Source of the DNA: Nocardiopsis sp. JB363
Lineage (GTDB): Bacteria > Actinomycetota > Actinomycetes > Streptosporangiales > Streptosporangiaceae
DNA length: 41,634 nucleotides
NCBI RefSeq assembly: GCF_900143625.1
Contig: NZ_FRFF01000182.1
Span: 1-41,634 of the forward strand
Direction of reading: 5' to 3'
This document shows positions 1 through 8,368 of the stretch, piece by piece. Every line of letters starts with the position of its first letter. The stretch's first letter is position 1. Below the pieces are notes generated by a model that searched no databases, was not told where the DNA came from, and saw only the letters and a list, made by a program, of their open reading frames with translations. The position numbers and the translations under genes were made by a program.

Positions 1-48
1 GCGGACGGTTGACCGACCCGCCCCCGCCCGGCTCGGTCAACCGTCCGC
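1..48. terminator. Perfect 16-bp hairpin downstream of the TetR gene
   Basis: Positions 1-16 and 33-48 are exact reverse complements, with a 16-nt C-rich loop. There is no T-tract on either side. The hairpin lies 24 nt beyond the stop of the leftward TetR gene, so it is most likely an actinomycete-type U-less terminator, possibly shared with a gene off the left edge. The repeat touches the window edge and could be longer. An operator role cannot be excluded. Confidence 0.55.
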
Positions 49-71
49 AGCGCTGGTCCCGTCAGTAGCGG

Positions 72-710
72 TCAGGAAGGGCTGTTCGTCCCCTTCGGAT
101 CTTTAGCTTCCGCTTCCCTGGTCTCCATCGCTGCGCTGATCGCGTGGACCGCCGCCGCCACGACCTCCCTCTCCGGCGGGGTCCTCTCGAAGGTGGCGTG
201 CATGGGCCATCCCTCGATGAGCACGTCCAAGGCCTTCGCCATGTCCGGTGAGAAGTGCAACGCGAGACTCTCCCGGCTGGTGTACAGCCAGGTCCGCGTC
301 AGGTCCGCGACGGCGGCGTTGTGGCGGGCGTAGGTGTACATCTCGAAGAGCAGGACCATCTGTTCCTTCGACAGGTACGACGATGACACGTGTGTCGGTG
401 ACGCGTACGTCGGGCCGCAGATCAGGTCGACCACCGCTGCCTCCGCCTCCGCGCGTGAGGAGGCGTTCTCCATGCGTTCCCGGTACTGGGCGGACATGCG
501 AACCATCAGCCGGGCGAAGGCTCGGGCCAGGACGTCGTCGAGGTTGGTGAAGTGGTAGGTCACCGAACCCAGGGGCACCTCGGCCCGCGCGGCGATACGC
601 CGGTGCGTGGTGCGGTGTACGCCGTGTTCGGCGATGACTTCGAGGGCGGCGTCGAGGATGCGGGCTTTACGGTCGGGGTCGTTCGGTACGTCCCGGCGGC
701 TTCTCGGCAT
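72..710 (-). CDS. TetR/AcrR-family transcriptional regulator
   Basis: This 212-residue protein has a typical TetR N-terminal helix-turn-helix: a first helix (ARILDAALEVIAEHGV), then TTHRRIAARAEVPLGSVTYHF, which fits the recognition helix and the conserved 'G.xYYHF' end. The rest is a helical ligand-binding domain that I cannot assign to a ligand. An upstream in-frame start would add 35 residues with no homology-like features. The start at 710 is chosen because the protein then begins 'MPRSRRD..', just before the DNA-binding helix, and because a -10 box lies 7 nt upstream, suggesting a leaderless mRNA. It is divergent from the MFS gene with 107 nt between starts, the usual layout of a repressor controlling an adjacent exporter and itself. 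The effector is unknown. Confidence 0.9.
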   Translation of the reverse strand: MPRSRRDVPNDPDRKARILDAALEVIAEHGVHRTTHRRIAARAEVPLGSVTYHFTNLDDVLARAFARLMVRMSAQYRERMENASSRAEAEAAVVDLICGPTYASPTHVSSSYLSKEQMVLLFEMYTYARHNAAVADLTRTWLYTSRESLALHFSPDMAKALDVLIEGWPMHATFERTPPEREVVAAAVHAISAAMETREAEAKDPKGTNSPS

Positions 711-717
711 GGCCCGG

Positions 718-747
718 ATTCTAGGCGGTTGACTTTCATGGAACCAA
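718..747 (-). promoter_or_regulatory. Promoter of the TetR gene, probably leaderless
   Basis: Read on the minus strand there is a -35 TTGGTT (742-747), an 18-nt spacer and a -10 TAGAAT (718-723). The predicted start of transcription falls on or next to the A of the ATG at 710. No Shine-Dalgarno sequence precedes that ATG, which fits a leaderless message. Confidence 0.5.
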
Positions 748-758
748 GTGCGTACGTT
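729..758 (+). promoter_or_regulatory. Promoter of the MFS gene
   Basis: A near-consensus -35 TTGACT (729-734) is followed, after 18 nt, by TACGTT (753-758) as a weak -10. Transcription would begin near 765, giving a 5' leader of about 50 nt. The -10 lies inside the inverted repeat at 740-775, so a repressor bound there would block it. Confidence 0.4.
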
Positions 759-775
759 TGTACACTCTCGGTTCC
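740..775. promoter_or_regulatory. Likely TetR operator: nested inverted repeat
   Basis: GGAACC (740-745) is mirrored by GGTTCC (770-775). Inside these arms AGTG..GTAC (747-754) is mirrored by GTACACT (760-766). The match is offset by 2 nt between the two half-sites. The repeat overlaps the -35 box of the TetR promoter and the -10 box of the MFS promoter, the expected place for an operator that represses both. Confidence 0.5.
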
Positions 776-817
776 CCCTTCCCCGCCTCTCCGCTCGAAA
801 ATCGAAGGTCGACACCC

Positions 818-2050
818 ATGCCCGATTCCGCGCTCAAGCGGCGCAACGCGCTGTTCGTGCTGTTCCTTCTCCCCGGGTTGGGCATGTCGTCCTGGGTGAC
901 CCGCACGCCCGACGTGCGCGACCTGGTGGGTGCCAACACCGCCCAGATGGGGCTCATCCTGTTCGGGCTGTCGGTGGGGTCCATGACCGGGATCCTGAGC
1001 TCGGGCCCGCTGGTCTACCGGTTCGGGACACGACCGATCATCGTTGCCGGCATGCTGTCGACCGCCGTGGGCGTGGGCGTGGTGGGCCTGGGAGCGATGG
1101 CCGGTAACGGGGCGCTGGTCGCGTTCGGGTTGGCGCTCTTCGGGCTCGGCATGGGCAGTGGGGAAGTCGCTCTGAACGTGGAGGGGGCCGAGGTCGAACG
1201 TTTGCTCGTCAGGTCGGTCATGCCCGCCATGCACGGGTTCTTCAGTCTGGGAACGGCCGTCGGTGCCTGCTTCGGCTTGCTCGCGACGGCCCTTCGGTTC
1301 CCCGTGGTCGCCCACATGCTCCTCATGAGCGTCGTCATCCTGGCCGGATTGGCGCTGAGTATCGGACGTATCCCCGTCGGCTTCGGTCGCCGCGAGATCG
1401 TCGACCACACCGTCTCCGAACCCGCCCCCAAGGCGGCTCCATGGCGGGACACCCGTCTGGTCCTCTTGGGCGGTGTCATCCTGGCCCTGGCGATGGCCGA
1501 GGGAACGGCCAACGACTGGCTCCCGCTGGTCATGGTCGACGGACACGGGTTCGACGCCGTCTGGGGTTCGGCCATCTTCGCCGTGTTCGCCACGGCGATG
1601 ACGCTGGGCCGGTTCGTCGGCGGGTCGTTCGTCAACAGGTTCGGTCGCGCACCGGTGTTGGCCGCCAGTGCGGTCATCGGTGCCTTCGGGATGGCGGGGG
1701 TGATCTTCATCGACCACCAGCCGTTGGTCGTGGCCTCGGTGGTCCTCTGGGGGCTGGGGGCCTCGCTCGGCTTCCCGGTGGCGCTGTCCGCCGCGGGCGA
1801 CACCGGGCGTGAAACCAATGGCTCGGAGACGGCGGCCCGGGTCTCCTTCGCCGCGACGATCGGCTATATCGCCTTCCTTGTCGGGCCTCCCGCCCTGGGA
1901 ATCCTGGGTGAACAGTTCGGGCTCCGCCCGGCGATGATCGTGGTCCTGGTCCTGGTCATCGTGGCGGCACTGCTCACCCCCGCCGCCCGCACCCCCCGAC
2001 CGACCAACGAACTGAAGACGGAGCCGGCGGGGGACCGGGGCCACGTGTGA
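818..2050 (+). CDS. MFS transporter, YbjJ-like
   Basis: The 410-residue protein is hydrophobic throughout, with about twelve predicted membrane segments and the size usual for the major facilitator superfamily. A variant of the loop 2-3 signature is present (GPLVYRFGTRPIIVAG). The stretch ALNVEGAEVERL..VMPAMHGFFSLG resembles the YbjJ/FucP-like branch. It probably exports or imports a small molecule; the substrate cannot be read from sequence. The start at 818 (MPDSALKRR) is preferred over the upstream in-frame codon at 758 because GAAGG at 804-808 lies at a suitable distance and the 20 extra residues look like leader DNA. The gene is divergent from the TetR regulator, which probably controls it. 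Confidence 0.88.
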   Translation: MPDSALKRRNALFVLFLLPGLGMSSWVTRTPDVRDLVGANTAQMGLILFGLSVGSMTGILSSGPLVYRFGTRPIIVAGMLSTAVGVGVVGLGAMAGNGALVAFGLALFGLGMGSGEVALNVEGAEVERLLVRSVMPAMHGFFSLGTAVGACFGLLATALRFPVVAHMLLMSVVILAGLALSIGRIPVGFGRREIVDHTVSEPAPKAAPWRDTRLVLLGGVILALAMAEGTANDWLPLVMVDGHGFDAVWGSAIFAVFATAMTLGRFVGGSFVNRFGRAPVLAASAVIGAFGMAGVIFIDHQPLVVASVVLWGLGASLGFPVALSAAGDTGRETNGSETAARVSFAATIGYIAFLVGPPALGILGEQFGLRPAMIVVLVLVIVAALLTPAARTPRPTNELKTEPAGDRGHV

Positions 2051-2309
2051 GCCCCGAACCTTCGCCGTCCGCGTCGGATCCCTTCGCCTACTCGGAGTCC
2101 TTCCGGTCCGTGTGACCGGGTCGCGGGAGTCTCCCGGCCTCGGCACCCCGCAGCCGGGTCTACCCTTCCGGTTGGGCACCCCCGTCCTTCAGAGGTCAGG
2201 AACGGACGGTGCGGGGCCGATCCCCCGTCGGATCGATGCAGGGCCCACCGGGTGCGCGTCTCAGTCGAGGGTGGCCTCCGCATGGACGAGAAACCACCCT
2301 TGCCCGGGC

Positions 2310-2640
2310 CGGCCGTTCCCAGATCGCCGGTGAGCATCGTGAGCTGTTGGACCAGGTGCTCGGCAAGCTTTGCGAGAGCCCGCGTCGCAGAAGTCCCTGA
2401 CCACCCCACTGCGTCGGCTGGAGCGCAACGGCATGGTCGAACGAGTGGTCATCGGCACCCGGTCGGTCGCTGTCGAGTACCGCATCAGCGCACTGGGAAC
2501 ACGCTTCAGGAGCTCATCGACGCGCTTTTCGGTTGAGCCACCGCGTATATGCCGGAAGTGGAACGGACCCGGGAGAGGTTCGATGACGAGCACGATGTCC
2601 AGGGGGAGAGGTGTGAGGGGCGACCGGTTCCGGGGAGAAC
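2310..2640 (+). pseudogene. Decayed HxlR-family regulator
   Basis: Pieces of one HxlR-type winged-helix protein are spread over all three plus frames: SPVSIVS (near 2324), ELLDQVLGKL (near 2341), SQKSLTTPLRRLERNGMVERVV..VAVEYRISALG (2382-2493), then NTLQELIDALFG (about 2497-2533) and ATAYMPEVERTRERFDDE after a stop. HxlR proteins have these blocks in this order. About 30 codons of the winged-helix core are missing between GKL and SQKS. A 1-nt slip near 2493 splits ALG from NTLQEL, and TGA at 2534-2536 stands where the family has Trp. The gene cannot make a normal product. The rest of 2051-2663 shows nothing else I can support. Confidence 0.7.
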
Positions 2641-2663
2641 GGGATACGCGGCTGGGGCATGGA

Positions 2664-3956
2664 TCAGGATGGATGCTTGGGCGCCGGGTCCAGCGCCCGG
2701 CGCTCTCCGGAGCGGGCGGCCCGCCATGCGCGTTCGCGGCCCCGGGGGACCAACGCGCCGGCGGCGACGGTGGTGAGGATGAGTGCCACCGCGCCGCCCA
2801 CCACCGCCATTGTGCCGGGCAGGGACACCTCGCCCGGCCCGGGGTCGGACACGAACGCCGTACCCGGGGAGGGGTTCTCCCCAGACATGATGGGAGCGGT
2901 GGTGAGCGCGCCGACCGGGTCCACTCGCCCGCTGCCGCGCATCGTGTCACCGCGCCCGTAGGGTGAGGAGTAGGCGGTGGCCAACAACCGTTCTCGGACA
3001 TCGGACGCCGACAGGTCGGGGTCGTAGGAGCGCAGGAGGGCGGCGGTGCCTGCGACGAATCCGGCCGCGACGACGTCCCCGGAGCCCACGAAGTGTCCGT
3101 CTCCCCCTGGCCCGACGCTGACGATCAGGTCGCCGGGGGCGGTCAGGTCCACCCGCGCCGGCACACCGTTGGAGTCCAGCGCCGGGGATCCGGCGACAGG
3201 GGTACCCTCCACCCCTACGGCGGCCACGCTGACCGCCTCAGGATGGTTTCCCGGTGAGGCGGGGAAGGAAATACCGTTGGCGGCGACCGTGGCGGGTGCC
3301 ACAACGAGCACGTCGGCCTCGGCGGCGGTGTCCACCGCTGCTTCCAGTGCGCGGCTGGATTCAGCGATGGCCGCGCCGATCAGCACGATCTGGGCTCCTT
3401 CGCCGACCGCCGTGTCGATGCCGTCGGCGATGCCACCCGCGGTGGCGGCACCCTGGTCGTTGGTCACGGGGACGTCGAGCACCCGTGCGCCCGGGGCGAC
3501 CCCCCGCAGCCCGCTGTCGTTCTGCGAGCGAGCGGCGATCAGCCCGGCCAGGAAGGTACCGTACCCCCGGCAGTCGTCGCCACCGGAGTTGACCAGTGCC
3601 ATGCTGACCGCGGTGGCGTCGGCGTCGATTCCGCTACTGAGGACGGCGACGGTGACGCCGTCCCCTTCCGACAGGTTCCAGGCGCTGGTCAGATCGAGCA
3701 GCGGGGCGGTCCACGGTTTCTCCGCCACCACCGTGGACGAGGCGGCCACGCACTCTCCGTCGGGTGCGACGCCGATCGCGGGAAGTGCCTCCGATCCCGG
3801 CTCTGCGGCCCCGTCCGGGGAGGCCTCCGAGGAAGGCTGCGCCGTGTCCGCCGAAGCGGGCGAGACGGGGACGGCCGCCAATCCGCCGCAGGCGGCGGCC
3901 AGCGCGGCGGCGGTCGCGAATCGCACTGCCAGGGCCGTCCTGTTCCACAAGGTCAT
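2664..3956 (-). CDS. mycP: Mycosin-like (MycP) subtilase-fold protein, probably catalytically dead
   Basis: This 430-residue protein has the mycosin plan: signal peptide (about 1-36, ending ASA), subtilase-like domain (about 80-350) and a C-terminal membrane helix (about 383-403) with a basic tail. Mycosins belong to the ESX membrane complex outside the cytoplasmic membrane. The catalytic motifs are changed. The Asp motif reads VAVLSSGID (Ser107 for Asp), the His motif GYGTFLAG (Tyr132 for His), and the Ser motif GDVVAAGFVAG (Val295 for Ser). The oxyanion Asn position appears to be Thr223. The flanking fold residues are kept, so it looks like a pseudoprotease, not a broken gene. The start at 3956 has GGAG 6 nt upstream; the in-frame ATG at 3968 has no such site. 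It lies 121 nt downstream of eccC, same strand, probably one operon. Confidence 0.85.
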   Translation of the reverse strand: MTLWNRTALAVRFATAAALAAACGGLAAVPVSPASADTAQPSSEASPDGAAEPGSEALPAIGVAPDGECVAASSTVVAEKPWTAPLLDLTSAWNLSEGDGVTVAVLSSGIDADATAVSMALVNSGGDDCRGYGTFLAGLIAARSQNDSGLRGVAPGARVLDVPVTNDQGAATAGGIADGIDTAVGEGAQIVLIGAAIAESSRALEAAVDTAAEADVLVVAPATVAANGISFPASPGNHPEAVSVAAVGVEGTPVAGSPALDSNGVPARVDLTAPGDLIVSVGPGGDGHFVGSGDVVAAGFVAGTAALLRSYDPDLSASDVRERLLATAYSSPYGRGDTMRGSGRVDPVGALTTAPIMSGENPSPGTAFVSDPGPGEVSLPGTMAVVGGAVALILTTVAAGALVPRGRERAWRAARSGERRALDPAPKHPS

Positions 3957-4077
3957 GGGGCACTCCATAAGCTGTCAGGTGACCGGGGCGAGTTCGCACG
4001 AGGGGAGGGGCCGGCTCGCCCTCGGCGATCCCGGACCGTGGGGCCGAGGCCTCGAGTGAGGTGTCGGCGCCACCGCC

Positions 4078-7000
4078 TCAGTCCTCTTCTTCCATGCCCT
4101 CGGCGATCGCGAGCTGGACCGGGACCGGATCGCGGCGGGAGATCCACAGGGCCCGGCCCGGCGACATGCGCTGGGCGCGCACGTTGCCGAAGAGCACGCC
4201 CTCCGATGGCGGGCTCGACAGCAGGATGCTGGGAGTGTTGCTCTCGATGAGCGACCGAATCGCAGGGTCGGAGGTGGCGCGGCCGAAGCCGCCCGCGGCC
4301 CGCGCCATGATGAGGTGCATGCCGATGTCGACGGCCTGCGGCAGCATCTCGATGATCGGCGCGAGCGGGCTTCCTCCCCCGGCGCCGGAGACCAGGTCGT
4401 AGTCGTCGATGACGATGAACAACTCCGGGCCGCTCCACCAGTCGCGGCGGCGCAACCGGTCAGGGGTGATGTCGGGGCCGGGCAGTCGAGCCTTCATGGC
4501 GTGCGCGGCGGCGCCCATCATCTCGCGAGCGCCCTCCGACGACACCGCGTAGCCGAGCTGCTGCTCCTTGGGAATCGCGTCGAAGAGTTGGCGGCGTAGG
4601 TCCACCAGCACCACCCGTGCGCTCTCGGCGGAGTAGTGCTCGCGGATGGCGTTGGTGATGTGGCGCAGCAGCGTGGTCTTACCGGTCTCGGTATCGCCGA
4701 TGACCAGCAGGTGCGGGGTGGCGGAGAAGTCGTGCCAGAACGGGCGCATGCCCCGTCCCTCCAAGCCGAGCGGGATCCGAATCCCGCCGAACTCGGTGAG
4801 CTCGGCCGTGGGGAGTTCGGCGGCCAGAAGCCGGGTCGGCAAGGTGCGCACGGGCGGGGCGCTGGGACCGCTCCAGGCCCCGGTCACTCGGCCGACCAGC
4901 TCGGTGACACCCACCGAGAGCGAGACCGGGTCGCCGACGCCATCGGCGCGCGGCAGGCCGGTCAGGAAGTGGTACTGGTCGAGGGTGAGGCCCCGTCCTG
5001 TGATCCGTGGCACGGTCTGGGCCTTGCGCATATTGACGTTGGAGTCGACGGCGTCGCCCAGCCGCAGTTCGAAGCGGCTGCCCAACAGGTCGCGCACCCC
5101 GGAGTGGATGTCGGCCCAGCGGGGCGAGGCGACGACGAGGTGGACGCCGTAGCTCAGCCCGCGCTGGGCGAGCTGGGTCAGCGGGGTGACCAGGTCCATG
5201 AAGTCCTGGCGGATCGTGGACCAGCCGTCGATCACCAGGAACACGTCGCCGTAGGACTCCTCGGAGAACTCCCCGGCGGCGCGGCGCCGCCGGTAGGTGG
5301 CCATCGAGTCCACCCCGTGCTCGGCGAAGAATTGCTCGCGATGAGTGATGATCTCCATCATCTCCGACACGGTCCGGTTGATACGGGCGGTGTCCATCCG
5401 CCCGACCACGCTGCCCACGTGGGGTAGGCCGCGCAACGCCTGGAGAGCACCGCCGCCGAAGTCGAGTACGTAGAACTGCGTCTGGGCGGGGGTGTTGGTG
5501 AGGGCCAGGGCACAGATCAGGGTGACCAGCATGGTGCTCTTGCCACTCTGGGGGCCACCTGCGATGCCGATGTTGCCGCCCGCGCCGAGCAGTTCGGCCT
5601 TGAGTGGCAGCCGCAGCTGCTCGAAGGGCCGGTCGATGACGCCGAGCGGGACTTCCAGCAGCGGTTCGGACGACCACGCGGGACCGCTGTCCGGGAGTGG
5701 GCGGCCGATCATGGAGAGTAGTTCGTCCAGGGTGGGCGGCACGCCGAGCGGCGGCAACCAGACCCGTCGTGCCGGGGGACCTACGTTGTGCAGGCGCTCC
5801 AAGGCGACGTTGAGCAGGCTCTCGGTGTCCTCGTCCTCCTCCCTTTCGGCGACGGGCTCGGGCGCCGGTGTGGGGGAGCGGTCGGCGACGTAGCCCGACA
5901 GGAAGGGGACGATCTCGGTGGCCGCGGCGGTCTGGGGGCCGCTGCGCCGACGTACCCGGTAGGCGCCGGAGACGTAGGCGGCCTTGAACCGGGTCAGCTG
6001 GTCGGTACCGGTCTTGAGGAACCCGTTTCCGGGCGCCGGGGGGAGCTGATGGGCGTCGGGCACACCCAGGACGCTGCGACTCTCGATCGCGGAGAAGGTG
6101 CGCAGCGCGATCCGGTAGGACAGGTGGCTCTCCAGCTGGTGGATCCGACCCTCGTCGAGGCGTTGGGAGGCCAGCAGAAGGTGCACGCCCAGGCTGCGGC
6201 CCAAGCGCCCGATCATCACGAACAGCTCCATGAAGTCCCGGTGGGCGGCCAGCAGTTCGCTGAACTCGTCGACCACGACGAACAGCGTGGGCATGGGCTC
6301 CATCGATGGGTTGGCCTGGCGGGCCTTCTCGTACTCGTGGACGGAGCTGAAGTTGCCGGCGGCGCGCAGTTGCTCCTGGCGGCGGATGAGCTCACCGTGC
6401 AGGGCGTCCTGCATGCGTTCGACGAGGGTGACCTCGTCGGCGAGGTTGGTGATCAGGGCCGAGGTGTGGCGCAGTTTGTCCAGGCCGATGAAGGTCGCGC
6501 CGCCCTTGAAGTCGACGAGGACGAAGTTCAGCGTATCGGGGGAGTGGGTGAGCGCCAGTGACAGCACGAGTGTGCGCAGCAGTTCGCTCTTACCGGAGCC
6601 GGTGGCGCCGATGAGCATGCCGTGCGGGCCCATTCCGCCCAGCGCGGACTCCTTGAGGTCGAGTTCGAGGGGGGCGCCGTTCTCCTCGACGCCGATGGGC
6701 ACCGCCAGTCGCGAGTCCTGGTGCAGGTCGCCCCACATCCGCTCGGTGTCGTGGACGTGCATGTTGGGGATCCCCAGCAGGGAGGTCAGCTCGAAGTCGG
6801 TGACCAGCGGCTCGACCACCTCGATGGCCATGCTCATGCGGTAGGGGGCGAGTAGCCGGGCCAGCGCGTGGACGCGCGCGGGGCTGAGCGTGTCGGGGCG
6901 GCCCAATGGGGTGAGGGTACGCCGCCCGCTGTGGTCCTGGCCGACCACCTCAAGAGCGTCGGGCTCAACCTTCAGTCCCAGGGTGAAGGGGGTACCGTCC

Positions 7001-8064
7001 CAGGGCAGCGGGTCGTCGATGTGCACGATGACGGTGTTGCGGTAGCCGCCGGAGGCGAACCGGGTGGCCGATTGCGCTCGCCCGCTGTCGACCACGATGA
7101 CGATGAAGGGCTCTTCGCGGGAAGGGGAGCCGCCGGGCTCGAAGCGGGGACGGTCGGCCAGGTCGGGGCCGATGATGCGCTCCAGCTCGTCGGGGTCGCT
7201 GCCGATCAGCCGGACGGGGCCGGCACCGTCTCGGTCGGTGGGGTGCATCGTGTGGGGTAGCCACTTGACCCAGTCCCAGGCGGCGAGGTGCTCGTCGGCT
7301 GCGCACACGGCGATGCGCAGTTCGTCGTGTGCGTGGAAGACGGCGAGCTGGCCGATCATGGCGCGCACCATGGCGCGTGAGGCCTCGGCGTCGCCCTCCA
7401 ACGAGATACGAGCGTATCCGCGTAGGTAGACGGCGACGGGCTGGTCTTCGACGGTGGCGTAGGCTCGGATGAAGCGGCGCAGCGCGTGGGCGCTGAGCGG
7501 TTCGAGGTCCTCGACCGGTTTGGTGGACAGCGGGGCGATGCGCATGCGCATCGCCTGCTCGCCCACCGCCAGCCGGACCTCGGCGAAGTCATCGTGGGTG
7601 GAGCGACGCTCCCACAGCCGTGAGGTACGCACCAGGGCCCACAGGGCATCGGGGGCGGGGGCACGCCACAGCATGGCGTCGCGCTGGGAAGTGACGACCT
7701 CGCGCGCCTTGGCTCGGCTCTGGGCGAGGTAGCGCAGGTAGTCGCGGCGATCGCCGTTGAGTTGACGCTTGCGCTCGCTGCGGGCGCGCACGTACTGGCC
7801 CACCAGCATGGCGACGGCGCCCAGCAGCATCATTCCGCCGGCGACGTAGGGCATGAAGGTGTTCATAGCACTGCCCTGGGCGCCGGGCCGGATGAACAGC
7901 AGGACCATCGCCATCGAGGTCATGGCCATCGGCAGGTAGTTGAACACCGCCGACATGGTCGATTGCTCCTCGGGGAGCTCGGGCGGCTCTTGGAGCTGGA
8001 ACTCTCCGTCGGGCATGTCCGGCCCGGGGCGGCGGGACGGTCGGCGGACGAGGATGGTGCTCAC
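4078..8064 (-). CDS. eccC: EccC, FtsK/SpoIIIE-type ATPase motor of type VII secretion
   Basis: A 1328-residue protein, the usual length of an unsplit EccC. It has two N-terminal membrane helices (about 40-60 and 67-90), a DUF-like linker, and three FtsK/SpoIIIE ATPase domains. The Walker A motifs are GATGSGKS (486-493), GGPQSGKS (836-843) and GDTETGKT (1123-1130). The first domain has a full Walker B with catalytic acid (VVVDEF, D599-E600). The second and third have VIDGW and VIDDY, lacking the Glu, in line with the family, where only the first ATPase is strongly active. It powers substrate export and recognises YxxxD/E signals. The start is the GTG at 8064 (VSTILVRRP), with AGGAG upstream; the ATG at 8130 would add 22 residues of poor character. 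It is divergent from eccD. Confidence 0.97.
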   Translation of the reverse strand: MSTILVRRPSRRPGPDMPDGEFQLQEPPELPEEQSTMSAVFNYLPMAMTSMAMVLLFIRPGAQGSAMNTFMPYVAGGMMLLGAVAMLVGQYVRARSERKRQLNGDRRDYLRYLAQSRAKAREVVTSQRDAMLWRAPAPDALWALVRTSRLWERRSTHDDFAEVRLAVGEQAMRMRIAPLSTKPVEDLEPLSAHALRRFIRAYATVEDQPVAVYLRGYARISLEGDAEASRAMVRAMIGQLAVFHAHDELRIAVCAADEHLAAWDWVKWLPHTMHPTDRDGAGPVRLIGSDPDELERIIGPDLADRPRFEPGGSPSREEPFIVIVVDSGRAQSATRFASGGYRNTVIVHIDDPLPWDGTPFTLGLKVEPDALEVVGQDHSGRRTLTPLGRPDTLSPARVHALARLLAPYRMSMAIEVVEPLVTDFELTSLLGIPNMHVHDTERMWGDLHQDSRLAVPIGVEENGAPLELDLKESALGGMGPHGMLIGATGSGKSELLRTLVLSLALTHSPDTLNFVLVDFKGGATFIGLDKLRHTSALITNLADEVTLVERMQDALHGELIRRQEQLRAAGNFSSVHEYEKARQANPSMEPMPTLFVVVDEFSELLAAHRDFMELFVMIGRLGRSLGVHLLLASQRLDEGRIHQLESHLSYRIALRTFSAIESRSVLGVPDAHQLPPAPGNGFLKTGTDQLTRFKAAYVSGAYRVRRRSGPQTAAATEIVPFLSGYVADRSPTPAPEPVAEREEDEDTESLLNVALERLHNVGPPARRVWLPPLGVPPTLDELLSMIGRPLPDSGPAWSSEPLLEVPLGVIDRPFEQLRLPLKAELLGAGGNIGIAGGPQSGKSTMLVTLICALALTNTPAQTQFYVLDFGGGALQALRGLPHVGSVVGRMDTARINRTVSEMMEIITHREQFFAEHGVDSMATYRRRRAAGEFSEESYGDVFLVIDGWSTIRQDFMDLVTPLTQLAQRGLSYGVHLVVASPRWADIHSGVRDLLGSRFELRLGDAVDSNVNMRKAQTVPRITGRGLTLDQYHFLTGLPRADGVGDPVSLSVGVTELVGRVTGAWSGPSAPPVRTLPTRLLAAELPTAELTEFGGIRIPLGLEGRGMRPFWHDFSATPHLLVIGDTETGKTTLLRHITNAIREHYSAESARVVLVDLRRQLFDAIPKEQQLGYAVSSEGAREMMGAAAHAMKARLPGPDITPDRLRRRDWWSGPELFIVIDDYDLVSGAGGGSPLAPIIEMLPQAVDIGMHLIMARAAGGFGRATSDPAIRSLIESNTPSILLSSPPSEGVLFGNVRAQRMSPGRALWISRRDPVPVQLAIAEGMEEED

Positions 8065-8368
8065 GGAGGCGATCGTCTCCTGGCGGTTGGGGCGGGGTCG
8101 GCGACGTGGAAGGTCCGGAGAGGGCCGCACACGGGTGTCAGGACCTGGCGGGAACCAGAATTATGTCCCCAAACCAACATAAAGCCAACAGGACACAACA
8201 TCTGTTCCCACATGGTGCCAATTTCGGTCCGACGGTGTTACCGTTGCGAAAGTCGTTGAATCATGAGGTTTCCTGCCAGTTACCGAGTGTAGTGTCCGCT
8301 TCCTCCCCCGGGTAGCACGAGACAGCACCATCGGTGATCCCGCCTCCGTCCCGAGTAGTAAGAACCAG
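8065..8368. other. Divergent intergenic region between eccC and eccD
   Basis: This 304-nt gap separates the leftward eccC-mycP unit from the rightward eccD-eccB-esx unit. It is clearly poorer in GC than its surroundings, especially 8155-8280. A good minus-strand promoter is visible at 8160-8188. For the plus strand I see only weak candidates such as TTGAAT at 8256-8261, with no convincing -10. No small gene is supported here. Confidence 0.6.
8160..8188 (-). promoter_or_regulatory. Promoter of the eccC-mycP unit
   Basis: On the minus strand, -35 TTGGCT (8183-8188) and -10 CATAAT (8160-8165) are separated by exactly 17 nt. Transcription would start near 8152, leaving a leader of about 88 nt before the GTG of eccC. 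The -35 region contains a short direct repeat (CCAACA on the plus strand, at 8174 and 8185). Confidence 0.5.

Noticed and set aside
1..734. Shared CGGTTGAC in the left-edge hairpin and the MFS -35 region as a common operator.
   Set aside because: Eight shared bases in a GC-rich region are weak; the symmetry of the two sites differs.
2047..2115. 22-codon frame starting GTG on the MFS stop (GTGA).
   Set aside because: Too short and without family features; the overlap can arise by chance.
560..2179. Long minus-strand frame opposite the MFS gene (539 codons).
   Set aside because: Composition is low-complexity Arg/Gly/Asp/Gln with no motif; it mirrors the codon bias of the plus-strand transporter.
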